Source of the DNA: Gammaproteobacteria bacterium | GTDB taxonomy: Bacteria; Pseudomonadota; Gammaproteobacteria; Chromatiales; Chromatiaceae | Length of the DNA stretch: 8,426 nucleotides | Direction: 5' to 3' | Assembly (NCBI GenBank): GCA_019136395.1 | Contig: JAGVUH010000196.1 | Coordinates: forward strand, 1-8,426 | Part shown: in pieces, positions 1-8,426 of the stretch | Layout of the letters: each line of letters opens with the position of its first letter | How positions within the stretch are numbered: position 1 is the stretch's first letter | The notes under the pieces: model-generated | The model's input: only the letters and a program-made list of their open reading frames with translations | Databases searched by the model: none | Told to the model about the DNA's origin: nothing | Translations under genes and position numbers: made by a program

Positions 1-54
1 CACCAGGACCCCCACATCAGCGCCTTTTTCGGCCGTGGGGCCCGCGGGGTATGA
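1..54 (+). CDS. 3' end of upstream gene, probably another part of the same amino-acid ABC transporter (partial)
   Basis: Only the last 17 codons and a TGA stop (52-54) are visible; the residues read HQDPHISAFFGRGARGV. Most third codon positions are G or C, as in the genes that follow, which supports real coding. The stop overlaps the ATG of the permease as ATGA (51-54), an arrangement typical of translationally coupled genes in one operon. In polar amino-acid ABC operons the neighbour of a permease is usually a second permease or the periplasmic binding protein, so one of these is likely. The tail is too short to identify, and I cannot say which. Confidence 0.5.
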   Translation, partial: HQDPHISAFFGRGARGV

Positions 55-722
55 GCGACTGGCTGGCCTTCTTTCAGGAGGTCCTGGATTACGGGCCGGC
101 GCTCCTGGCGGGCCTGGGCAACACCCTGCTGCTGGCGGTTAGCGTCACCCTCACCGGCCTGCTTGCCGGCATCGGCGTCTTTTATCTGACCATCAGCCAC
201 CATTCCGTCACCCGCCGGCTGACGGATGCCTACATCTCCTTCTTCATCGGCACGCCGCTGATCGTGCTGCTGTTCCTGATGTACTACGGGCTGCCGCCCC
301 TGGGGCTGCGCCTGTCGCCCCTGACGGTGGCGATCATCGGCTTCACCCTCAACGTCGCCGCCTACAACGCCCGCTATCTGCGCATCGCCTACAACGGGAT
401 CGACCCCGGAGAACTGGAGGCCGCCCGCGCCCAGGGCTTCACCCATCTGGAGGTCTTCCGTCTCATCACCCTGCCCCAGGCCCTGCGCCTGGCGGCGGTG
501 CCGGCCCTGACCAATCAGGCCATCCTCAACCTCAAGGACAGTTCCGTCGTCTTTCTCATCCAGTACACGGAATTCTTCGCCCAGGTCCAGGAATTGGCCG
601 CCAGCAACTTCCAGTATTTCAAGGCCTATCTCCTGGCCGGCCTGGTCTACCTGCTGCTGGTGTCCCTCATCGTCCTCCTGGCCCGCCGCCTGGAGCGGAC
701 GGTCCTGCGGCCCCTGCTCTGA
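51..722 (+). CDS. Polar amino-acid ABC transporter, inner-membrane permease (HisM/HisQ/GlnP family)
   Basis: A 223-residue membrane permease that would pair with a second permease, an ATPase and a periplasmic binding protein to import an amino acid. Hydrophobic stretches lie near residues 17-48, 62-80, 88-108 and 193-212. Residues 67-82 (IGTPLIVLLFLMYYGL) match the GTPL...YYGLP signature of the HisM/HisQ/GlnP permease domain. The cytoplasmic EAA loop that contacts the ATPase is clear: E123-A-A125, G129 and L141-P142. NLKDSS at 160-165 is also typical of the family. Length is normal for the family (about 215-240). The start ATG overlaps the upstream stop (ATGA), so translation is probably coupled; no strong separate ribosome site is visible. 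The transported amino acid cannot be told from the permease. No ATPase gene follows, so it must lie upstream or elsewhere. Confidence 0.9.
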   Translation: MSDWLAFFQEVLDYGPALLAGLGNTLLLAVSVTLTGLLAGIGVFYLTISHHSVTRRLTDAYISFFIGTPLIVLLFLMYYGLPPLGLRLSPLTVAIIGFTLNVAAYNARYLRIAYNGIDPGELEAARAQGFTHLEVFRLITLPQALRLAAVPALTNQAILNLKDSSVVFLIQYTEFFAQVQELAASNFQYFKAYLLAGLVYLLLVSLIVLLARRLERTVLRPLL

Positions 723-753
723 ACCATCAGCCGCGCCAAACCCGCGCGCTTCG

Positions 754-779
754 GGTCTGGTGAGGAAACGGGCCTTTTT
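754..779 (+). terminator. Weak candidate terminator after the permease gene
   Basis: GGTCT (754-758) can pair with GGGCC (770-774) through three Watson-Crick and two G-U pairs, with an 11-nt loop, directly followed by five T (775-779). This is the only stem-plus-T-run layout in the gap, and it sits 32 bp after the permease stop, where a terminator is expected. The stem is short and wobble-rich, so termination may be inefficient or may depend on Rho. Confidence 0.22.
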
Positions 780-875
780 CACGGCCTCCGATGGTCTAAG
801 TGGTTGTGAGAAAAAAGGCAGGATCCCGGAGGGGAGGCGTTTAACGAGCCTCTTGGCTTGACGGGAGATCCCGGC

Positions 876-910
876 GGCGTCCGCCCTCGTCAGGGCGTTG
901 GCGGGACGCC
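876..910. repeat. Strong imperfect hairpin upstream of gyrA
   Basis: The outer stem GGCGTC (876-881) pairs perfectly with GACGCC (905-910). The inner stem CGCCCT (882-887) pairs perfectly with AGGGCG (892-897) around a CGTC tetraloop (888-891). The only interruption is an unpaired 7-nt segment (898-904) on the 3' side, giving 12 GC-rich pairs in total. No T-run follows, so it is not a standard intrinsic terminator. It lies upstream of the candidate gyrA promoter and might be a terminator remnant for read-through, a cruciform sensitive to supercoiling, or the leader of a more distal transcript. The structure is plain in the sequence; its role is unknown. Confidence 0.55.
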
Positions 911-932
911 TCAGGACCATTAACTTAACCGC

Positions 933-955
933 GCGGGGGCTTTACCACCCCCCGC
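933..955. repeat. Perfect 7-bp inverted repeat next to the candidate gyrA promoter
   Basis: GCGGGGG (933-939) is the exact reverse complement of CCCCCGC (949-955), with a 9-nt loop CTTTACCAC (940-948). The repeat covers the position where a -35 box for the extended -10 at 958-966 would lie. It could be an operator or a supercoiling-sensitive structure. In such GC-rich DNA a 7-bp stem is also possible by chance. Confidence 0.4.
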
Positions 956-966
956 CATGCTAGAAT
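941..966 (+). promoter_or_regulatory. Candidate gyrA promoter with extended -10
   Basis: TAGAAT (961-966) matches the sigma-70 -10 consensus at five of six positions and is preceded by TGC (958-960), giving the extended -10 form TGnTAGAAT. A partial -35-like TTTACC lies at 941-946, but the spacer is only 14 bp, shorter than the usual 16-18. The promoter would therefore rely mainly on the extended -10, as such promoters can. Transcription would start near 973, leaving a leader of about 85 nt before gyrA. Gyrase promoters are often activated by DNA relaxation, but nothing here proves that. Confidence 0.4.
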
Positions 967-1058
967 TACGCGTTTTCCAGGCCCGGGGCTAGAGCGGTTT
1001 CGCCCCCTCGGTCTGGCTTGCCCGTTCGCCCTCCGTCGCGCCCAGGTCACCCATCGCC

Positions 1059-3731
<2,673 letters not shown>

Positions 3732-3777
3732 GGGTGTGGACCCTCACCCGCCCAATCAAACAAAGACATACATCAGC

Positions 3778-3822
3778 TTACCCACTTTTCAGTTACCACC
3801 ATTCCAGCTTCCCACCTTGACG
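3778..3822 (+). repeat. 15-bp imperfect tandem repeat just upstream of serC
   Basis: Three adjacent 15-bp units are visible: TTACCCACTTTTCAG (3778-3792), TTACCACCATTCCAG (3793-3807) and the more diverged CTTCCCACCTTGACG (3808-3822). The first two agree at 11 of 15 positions. The stretch is pyrimidine-rich and lower in G+C than its surroundings. It lies in the 102-bp gyrA-serC gap and ends at the serC ribosome site. It could be a slippage product or part of a serC leader; no function is known. Confidence 0.45.
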
Positions 3823-3833
3823 GAGTAACCACC

Positions 3834-4916
3834 ATGGCAAGACCCTATAACTTCAGCGCCGGCCCGGCCATGCTGCCGGAAAGCGTCCTCAACCAGGCCC
3901 GGGAGGAGATGCTGGACTGGCATGGCTCCGGCATGTGCGTGGCGGAGATGAGCCATCGCGGCAAGGAGTACATGTCCATCGCCGCCGAGGCCGAGACCGA
4001 CCTGCGCGCCCTGCTGGCCATCCCGGACAACTACAAGGTGCTGTTCCTCCAGGGCGGCGCCTCCAGCCAGTTCGCCATGGTGCCGATGAATCTGCTGCGC
4101 GGCGGTCAGGACGCGGATTACATCAAGACCGGCTCCTGGTCGAAGAAGGCCATCCAGGAGGCCAAGCGCTATTGCACGGTCGCCGTCACCGAGGGCGGGC
4201 ACGAGGGCAAGTTCACCAGCGTGCCGGCGCAGGCCGACCTGCTGCTGGGCGAGACGGCGGCCTATGTCCACTACACCCCCAACGAGACCATCGAAGGCGT
4301 CGAATTCCCCTATGTCCCGGAGACGGGCGAGGTCCCCCTGGTGGCGGACATGTCCTCCACCATCCTTTCCCGGCCCATCGACGTCTCCCGCTTCGGCCTC
4401 ATCTACGCCGGGGCGCAGAAGAACGTGGGCCCGGCGGGCCTGACCCTCGTCATCGTCCGCGAGGATCTGATCGGCCAGCCCCTGGAGGGCACGCCGACCA
4501 TGTTCGACTACAAGATCCATGCCGACAACGATTCCATGTACAACACCCCGCCGACCTATGCCTGGTACCTGGCGGGGCTGGTGTTCAAGTGGCTGCGGGA
4601 ACTCGGCGGCCTGGAGCAGATGGCGGTGATCAATCAGCGCAAGGCCCAGTTGCTGTACGATGCCATCGACGCCTCCGGTTTTTACGCCAACCCGGTGCGC
4701 CCGGACTGCCGTTCCTGGATGAACGTGCCCTTCACCCTGCCCAACCCGGAACTGGACGCGCCCTTCCTCGCCGCGGCCAAGGCCCAGGGTCTCCTCACCC
4801 TCAAGGGTCATCGTTCGGTGGGCGGCATGCGCGCCAGCATCTACAACGCCATGCCCGAGGCGGGGGTCAAGGCCCTGGTCGACTTCATGGCCGAGTTCGA
4901 GCGCACTCACGGTTGA
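3834..4916 (+). CDS. serC: Phosphoserine aminotransferase
   Basis: A 360-residue cytoplasmic PLP enzyme that converts 3-phosphohydroxypyruvate and glutamate to phosphoserine, the second step of serine synthesis. It also acts on the related intermediate of pyridoxal phosphate synthesis in bacteria with the PdxB-type route. The protein matches E. coli SerC (362 residues) along its whole length. It begins with [10 protein letters not shown], has SHRGKE at 41-46, and places the PLP-binding lysine at K196 in [18 protein letters not shown]-like ([11 protein letters not shown]) and [16 protein letters not shown] segments of the family are intact. A clear GGAG (3822-3825) sits 8 nt before the ATG. 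No terminator is seen after gyrA, so some read-through is possible. serA starts 16 bp downstream, so the two serine genes are surely co-transcribed. Confidence 0.97.
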   Translation: MARPYNFSAGPAMLPESVLNQAREEMLDWHGSGMCVAEMSHRGKEYMSIAAEAETDLRALLAIPDNYKVLFLQGGASSQFAMVPMNLLRGGQDADYIKTGSWSKKAIQEAKRYCTVAVTEGGHEGKFTSVPAQADLLLGETAAYVHYTPNETIEGVEFPYVPETGEVPLVADMSSTILSRPIDVSRFGLIYAGAQKNVGPAGLTLVIVREDLIGQPLEGTPTMFDYKIHADNDSMYNTPPTYAWYLAGLVFKWLRELGGLEQMAVINQRKAQLLYDAIDASGFYANPVRPDCRSWMNVPFTLPNPELDAPFLAAAKAQGLLTLKGHRSVGGMRASIYNAMPEAGVKALVDFMAEFERTHG

Positions 4917-4932
4917 GCTAGGATTAAAAAGC

Positions 4933-6132
4933 ATGCACAAGATACTGACGCTGAACAATATATCGGTTTCTGGCCTGAACCGCTTCCCCCGCGAGAAGTA
5001 CGAGATCGCCTCCGAGATCGCCCATCCCGACGCCATCCTGGTGCGCTCCGCCAGCATGCACGACCTGGAGATCCCCGCCTCCCTGCGCGCCGTCGGCCGG
5101 GCGGGGGCCGGGGTCAACAATATCCCCGTGGCGCGCATGTCCGAGCGCGGCATCCCGGTGTTCAACGCCCCCGGGGCCAACGCCAATGCCGTCAAGGAGC
5201 TGGTGGTGGCGGGCATGCTGCTGGCGGCGCGCAATATCGCCCAGGGCTGGGCCTTCGCCCGGGACCTGGAGGGGGACGACGCCGCCATCAGCAAGGCGGT
5301 GGAGGCGGGCAAGAAGCAGTTCGTTGGCTTCGAGCTGCCGGGCCGCACCCTGGGCGTGGTGGGCCTGGGGGCGATCGGCGTCCAGGTGGCCAACGTCGCC
5401 CGGGCCCTGGGGATGAAGGTCATCGGCTATGACCCGACCATCACCGTCCAGCGCGCCTGGCAACTGGCCGCCGACGTCCAGCAGGCCCTGAGCGTGGACG
5501 ACCTGGTCGCCCGGTCCGACTTCATCAGCTTCCACGTCCCCCTGACCGACGAGACCCGCGGCATGATCAGCGCCGAGCGCCTGCGCCACATGCGCAAGGG
5601 CGGGGTGCTGCTCAACTTCTCCCGCAACGGCATCATCGACGACGCGGCGGCGGTGGCGGCCCTGGACTCCGGCCATCTCTACGCCTATGTCTGCGATTTC
5701 CCCTCCAACCTGCTGAAGGACCATCCCCGGGTGGTGACCCTGCCGCATCTGGGGGCCTCGACCCGCGAGGCGGAGGAGAACTGCGCCGTCATGGTCGCCG
5801 ACCAGGTGCGGGCCTGGCTGGAGGACGGCAACGTCACCAACTCGGTCAATTTCCCCGAGATCCAGTTGCCGCGCAACCCCGGCGCTGGCACCTACCGCCT
5901 GGCGGTGGTCAACAGCAACGTGCCCAACATGGTTGGCCAGATCTCCACCGACCTGGCCGCCGCGGGGCTCAACATCATCGACATGCTCAACCGCTCCCGG
6001 GGCGACATTGCCGTGACCCTGATGGATCTCGATCAGTGGGTGCCTCAGGAGACGGTGGTGAAGCTGCGGGACATCCCCGGCGTGCTGTCGGTGCGCTGTC
6101 TGGGCTGCGACCAGGAACGGGAAGGGGCCTGA
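4933..6132 (+). CDS. serA: D-3-phosphoglycerate dehydrogenase, short type with ACT domain
   Basis: A 399-residue NAD-dependent dehydrogenase that oxidises 3-phosphoglycerate to 3-phosphohydroxypyruvate, the substrate of SerC. RAGAGVNNIP and the Rossmann motif G144-L-G-A-I-G149 are clear. By eye-alignment with E. coli SerA the catalytic arginine is R231 (NFSRNG) and the histidine H272 (LPHLGAST). The usual catalytic Glu in the DVFxxEP segment is not there: the region reads CDFPSNLL (254-261), with Asn at 259. A C-terminal ACT domain (about 321-392) has N327, N329 and N347 where E. coli has serine-binding H344, N346 and N364, so serine feedback is plausible. The form resembles the ~390-residue SerA of Clostridia and Bacteroidetes rather than E. 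coli SerA (410). AGGA (4920-4923) lies 9 nt before the ATG. The serC position strongly supports the assignment; another 2-hydroxyacid dehydrogenase is the less likely alternative. Confidence 0.9.
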   Translation: MHKILTLNNISVSGLNRFPREKYEIASEIAHPDAILVRSASMHDLEIPASLRAVGRAGAGVNNIPVARMSERGIPVFNAPGANANAVKELVVAGMLLAARNIAQGWAFARDLEGDDAAISKAVEAGKKQFVGFELPGRTLGVVGLGAIGVQVANVARALGMKVIGYDPTITVQRAWQLAADVQQALSVDDLVARSDFISFHVPLTDETRGMISAERLRHMRKGGVLLNFSRNGIIDDAAAVAALDSGHLYAYVCDFPSNLLKDHPRVVTLPHLGASTREAEENCAVMVADQVRAWLEDGNVTNSVNFPEIQLPRNPGAGTYRLAVVNSNVPNMVGQISTDLAAAGLNIIDMLNRSRGDIAVTLMDLDQWVPQETVVKLRDIPGVLSVRCLGCDQEREGA

Positions 6133-6181
6133 CGCTCGTGTCGGGGCCGGGGCCAGGGCGGGAAATCTGCGACGGGGCGGG

Positions 6182-6186
6182 GGAGG
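6182..6186 (+). promoter_or_regulatory. Ribosome binding site that fixes the pheA start
   Basis: GGAGG (6182-6186) lies 8 nt before the ATG at 6195, ideal spacing. The open frame extends upstream to an ATG at 6036 inside serA, but those extra residues are GC-rich low-complexity sequence overlapping serA out of frame and do not belong to PheA. The in-frame ATG at 6216 has no comparable site. Confidence 0.7.
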
Positions 6187-6194
6187 GCAGTGCC

Positions 6195-7298
6195 ATGCAC
6201 GCGTCGGACAAGGCCATGAACTCCGAGGAGCGGCTGGCGGACGTGCGCCAGCGCATCGACGCCATCGACACGGAACTGTTGCGCCTGCTCAGCGCCCGCG
6301 CCGCCTGCGCCGGCGAGGTGGCCGAGATCAAGGCGGAACTGGGCGACAGCCAGTTCTACCGTCCCGGCCGCGAGGCCGAGGTGCTGCGTCGGATCAAGGC
6401 ACGCAACCCCGGGCCGCTCAGCGGCGAGGCCATGGCCCGCCTCTTCCGCGAGATCATGTCCGCCTGCCTGGCCCTGGAACAGCCCCTGTCGGTGGCCTTC
6501 CTCGGCCCGGCGGGGACCTTCACTCAGGCGGCGGCGGTCAAGCACTTCGGCCACGCCGCCAATACCGTGGCGGTGGCGACCATCAACGATGTCTTCCGCG
6601 AGGTGGAGGCCCGCTCCTGCCATTACGGGGTGGTGCCGGTGGAGAACTCCACGGAGGGGGTGATCAATCACACCCTGGACATGTTCATGCGTTCCCCGCT
6701 GAGCATCGCCGGTGAGGTCAGTCTGCGCATCAACCACCACCTGATGAGCCGCGAACCGGAACTGGCGGCGATCCAGGTGCTCTACTCCCATCAACAGTCC
6801 CTGGCCCAGTGCCGGGGCTGGCTGGACCGTCACCTGCCCCTGGTGGAGCGCATCGCCGTGGACAGCAACGCCGAGGCGGCGCGCCTGGCGGCCAACCATC
6901 CCGGCGCGGCGGCGGTGGCGGGGGAGGCGGCGGCGGACATCTACGACCTGGACATCCTGGAGCGCTGCATCGAGGACGAACCGGGCAACACCACCCGCTT
7001 CCTGGTCATCGGCACCGAGGATGCCCGGCCCAGTGGCGACGACAAGACCAGCCTGCTGATCTCCGCCCACAATGAGGCGGGCTCCCTCTACGCCCTGCTG
7101 GAACCGTTCGCAAACTATGGGATCAGCATGTCCCGCATCGAGTCCCGGCCCTCCCGGCGCGGGCTCTGGGACTATGTCTTCTTCGTCGATATCGACGGCC
7201 ACCGGGAGGACCCCAAGGTGGCCCCGGCCCTGGAGAGCCTGCGCCGGGCCTCCAGCCTGTTCCGCATCCTGGGCTCCTATCCCAAGGCGGTCATCTGA
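6195..7298 (+). CDS. pheA: Bifunctional chorismate mutase / prephenate dehydratase (P-protein)
   Basis: A 367-residue enzyme that rearranges chorismate to prephenate and then dehydrates it to phenylpyruvate, the phenylalanine precursor. Residues about 12-97 are an AroQ chorismate mutase with active-site R18, R35, K46, R59 and E60. The residue matching E. coli Q88 is E95 (LALEQ), as in Pseudomonas PheA. Residues about 99-280 are prephenate dehydratase, with FLGPAGTFT, VPVENSTEG and the catalytic T267-R-F269. Residues about 290-365 are an ACT domain with ESRPS at 316-320, part of the phenylalanine feedback site; the GALV position reads GSLY. The protein ends LGSYPKAV-I like Pseudomonas PheA (365 residues). 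It starts 62 bp after serA, in a GC-rich gap without a visible promoter or terminator, so co-transcription with serC-serA is likely. Confidence 0.97.
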   Translation: MHASDKAMNSEERLADVRQRIDAIDTELLRLLSARAACAGEVAEIKAELGDSQFYRPGREAEVLRRIKARNPGPLSGEAMARLFREIMSACLALEQPLSVAFLGPAGTFTQAAAVKHFGHAANTVAVATINDVFREVEARSCHYGVVPVENSTEGVINHTLDMFMRSPLSIAGEVSLRINHHLMSREPELAAIQVLYSHQQSLAQCRGWLDRHLPLVERIAVDSNAEAARLAANHPGAAAVAGEAAADIYDLDILERCIEDEPGNTTRFLVIGTEDARPSGDDKTSLLISAHNEAGSLYALLEPFANYGISMSRIESRPSRRGLWDYVFFVDIDGHREDPKVAPALESLRRASSLFRILGSYPKAVI

Positions 7299-7336
7299 TT
7301 CACCCGATCCGCCGCAGTTTTTGGTGCGTGCCGGGA

Positions 7337-7356
7337 GGGTCGGTACCACCCGACCC
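7337..7356 (+). repeat. Perfect stem-loop between pheA and hisC
   Basis: GGGTCGG (7337-7343) pairs perfectly with CCGACCC (7350-7356) around the 6-nt loop TACCAC. No T-run follows (GATAAAG), so it is not a typical intrinsic terminator. Ten bases later is the perfect palindrome GATAATTATC (7366-7375). The stem-loop may mark an mRNA processing or stability site, or a Rho-linked end for the pheA transcript; the palindrome may be an operator or part of a -10 region. I found no clear -35 box or leader peptide in this 109-bp gap. Confidence 0.45.
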
Positions 7357-7407
7357 GATAAAGCCGATAATTATCCGTTTTCTCAATCGTTCTCCCAGAG
7401 CAACCGC

Positions 7408-8426
7408 ATGAGCACTCACGCCAATCGTTTCCTGCACCTGTCCGCGCCCGGCCTGCCCGGACTCCAGCCTTACATCCCCGGCAAACCCCTGTCGGAGCTG
7501 GAGCGGGAACTGGGCATCACCAATTCCATCAAGCTGGCCTCCAACGAGAACCCCCTGGGCCCCGGGACCAAGGCCCGGGAGGCCGCCAGCGCTGCCCTGG
7601 TGGAGTTGGGACGCTATCCCGATGGCGGCGGCTTCGAACTCCGCCGCCTGCTGGCCGAGCGCCACGGGGTCGAGATGGCGGCCATCACCCTCGGCAACGG
7701 CTCCAATGACGTCCTGGACCTGATCGCCCGGGTCTTCCTCCATCCGGGGCAGGAATCGGTCTTCTCCGCCCACGCCTTCGCCGTCTATGCCATCAGCACC
7801 CAGGCGGTGGGCGCCACGGCCCGCGTCGCCCCGGCCCGGGACTATGGCCATGACCTGGACGCCATGGCCGTCCTGGTCAACGAGCGCACCCGGGTGGTGT
7901 GGATCGCCAATCCCAACAACCCCACCGGGACCTGGGTCGACCGGGATCGGCTCTACGCCTTCCTGCGCCAGCTTCCCGACACCTGCGTGGCGGTGGTGGA
8001 CGAGGCCTACACCGAGTATGTCGAGGACCCGGCCTTTCCGGATGCCTCCCTCTGGCTGGAGAAGCTGCCGCACCTGATCGTCACCCGCACCTTCTCCAAG
8101 GTCCATGGCCTGGCCGCCCTGCGGGTGGGCTATGGCATCAGCCACCCGCACATCGCCGACCTGCTCAACCGCGCCCGCCAGCCCTTCAACGTCAACAGCA
8201 TCGCCCAGGCGGCGGCCATCGCCGCCCTGGAGGACGAGGCCCACATCCGCGCCTCCCTGGAGATGAACCGGGCGGGCATGCGCCAGTTTGAGGCCGGTCT
8301 GAGCCGGCTGGGGCTGGGCTACATCCCCTCGGTGGGCAACTTCATCACCGTCGATCTGGGCCGCCCGGCGGGGCCCGTCGACCAGGCCCTGTTGCGCCTG
8401 GGCTGCATCACCCGCCCGGTGGCCAA
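7408..8426 (+). CDS. hisC: Histidinol-phosphate aminotransferase (possible aromatic aminotransferase), 3' end beyond the window
   Basis: The first 339 codons of a fold-type I PLP aminotransferase of the HisC family; roughly 25-35 residues are missing at the window edge. HisC converts imidazole-acetol phosphate to histidinol phosphate with glutamate. The N-terminal segment has YIPGKP and the LASNENPLGP signature. The PLP site has N168-P-N-N-P-T-G174 and D198-E-A-Y201, with Schiff-base lysine K231 in TFSKVHGLAALRVGY and phosphate-binding R239. The family usually reads SKAYG or SKAFG, so H233 is slightly unusual. The ribosome site is weak (GAG at 7398-7400, 7 nt before ATG). Its place after pheA resembles the Pseudomonas hisC2 position before tyrA/aroA, so it may also aminate phenylpyruvate; the sequence alone does not decide. 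Confidence 0.92.
   Translation, partial: MSTHANRFLHLSAPGLPGLQPYIPGKPLSELERELGITNSIKLASNENPLGPGTKAREAASAALVELGRYPDGGGFELRRLLAERHGVEMAAITLGNGSNDVLDLIARVFLHPGQESVFSAHAFAVYAISTQAVGATARVAPARDYGHDLDAMAVLVNERTRVVWIANPNNPTGTWVDRDRLYAFLRQLPDTCVAVVDEAYTEYVEDPAFPDASLWLEKLPHLIVTRTFSKVHGLAALRVGYGISHPHIADLLNRARQPFNVNSIAQAAAIAALEDEAHIRASLEMNRAGMRQFEAGLSRLGLGYIPSVGNFITVDLGRPAGPVDQALLRLGCITRPVA

Larger units (their letters stand above)
723..1058. other. Non-coding gap between the permease gene and gyrA
   Basis: This 336-bp gap holds no credible gene, tRNA or rRNA on either strand. It is rich in short inverted repeats. ACCATC (723-728) pairs with GATGGT (790-795), with GCCG (730-733) and CGGC (782-785) nested inside. 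ACCCG (740-744) pairs with CGGGT (752-756). The octamer GATCCCGG occurs twice in the same orientation (822-829 and 867-874). GAGGC (834-838) can pair with GCCTC (848-852), while GAGGCGT (834-840) is also complementary to ACGCCTC (906-912), so alternative folds are possible. The gap probably contains the end of the transporter transcript and the gyrA promoter and leader. Confidence 0.7.

Noticed and set aside
858..863. TTGACG as a -35 box in the gyrA upstream gap
   Set aside because: The bases 16-18 bp downstream (about 880-887) are wholly GC-rich, so no -10 box accompanies it.
3732..3749. GGGTG/CACCC hairpin right after the gyrA stop as a terminator
   Set aside because: The stem is only 5 bp with an 8-nt loop and no T-run follows; it is too weak to call.
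3817..3822. TTGACG as a serC promoter -35 box
   Set aside because: It is only 11 bp before the serC ATG and overlaps the ribosome site, so no transcript from it could carry the start codon in the usual way.
3935..4921. 328-residue plus-strand open frame overlapping serC in another frame
   Set aside because: Arg/Gly/Pro-rich product with no motif; serC in the other frame matches its family end to end.
3789..5423. 544-residue open frame on the minus strand across serC and the start of serA
   Set aside because: It lies antisense to two clearly recognised genes. Its residues are Ala/Arg/Ser- then His/Gly/Asp-rich, as expected from reading GC-rich codons backwards. No family motif is seen.
6036..6194. 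N-terminal extension of pheA starting inside serA
   Set aside because: The extra 53 residues overlap the serA coding end, are Gly/Arg low-complexity, and are absent from the PheA family; the GGAGG site supports the ATG at 6195.
6045..7349. 434-residue minus-strand open frame across pheA
   Set aside because: Fully antisense to a well-conserved P-protein, with biased composition and no recognisable domain.

Overview
This is a GC-rich window, about two-thirds G+C by eye. It holds core metabolic and replication genes, all on the + strand, in an order typical of Gammaproteobacteria. The set is the 3' end of an amino-acid ABC transporter operon, then gyrA, serC, a short-type serA, pheA and a hisC cut off by the window end. 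Several features point to a gammaproteobacterium: GyrA keeps E. coli numbering from residue 1 to the GyrA box, its tower insert resembles the E. coli one, and SerC and PheA resemble the E. coli and Pseudomonas proteins. The serC-serA-pheA-hisC order and the base composition suggest a Chromatiales-like (purple sulfur bacterium type) genome. That placement is inference from memory and was not searched.

Bases 1-722 carry the last 17 codons of an upstream gene. It overlaps by ATGA a 223-residue permease of the polar amino-acid (HisM/HisQ/GlnP) family. Bases 723-1058 contain no gene. They hold a weak terminator-like sequence, a strong imperfect hairpin (876-910), a GC-rich inverted repeat (933-955) and an extended -10 promoter candidate (958-966) ahead of gyrA. 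gyrA (1059-3731) encodes a full-length DNA gyrase A subunit with a wild-type-looking quinolone region and an unusual Asp/Pro/Ala tail built from a 9-bp tandem repeat.

After a 102-bp gap with a 15-bp imperfect tandem repeat come serC and serA, 16 bp apart. SerA oxidises 3-phosphoglycerate and SerC transaminates the product to phosphoserine, so two consecutive steps of serine synthesis are coupled. pheA (chorismate mutase/prephenate dehydratase) follows after 62 bp, and hisC (histidinol-phosphate or aromatic aminotransferase) after another 109 bp containing a 7-bp perfect stem-loop. The serC-to-hisC stretch reads as an amino-acid biosynthesis supercluster downstream of gyrA. Pseudomonas has a similar cluster, as I recall it, without serA between serC and pheA.

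I see no mobile element, CRISPR array, tRNA, rRNA or defence system, and no convincing new biological system. The items most worth a second look are the SerA active site without its usual glutamate, the repeat-built GyrA tail, the structured gyrA leader, and the question of whether the hisC gene beside pheA also serves phenylalanine synthesis.
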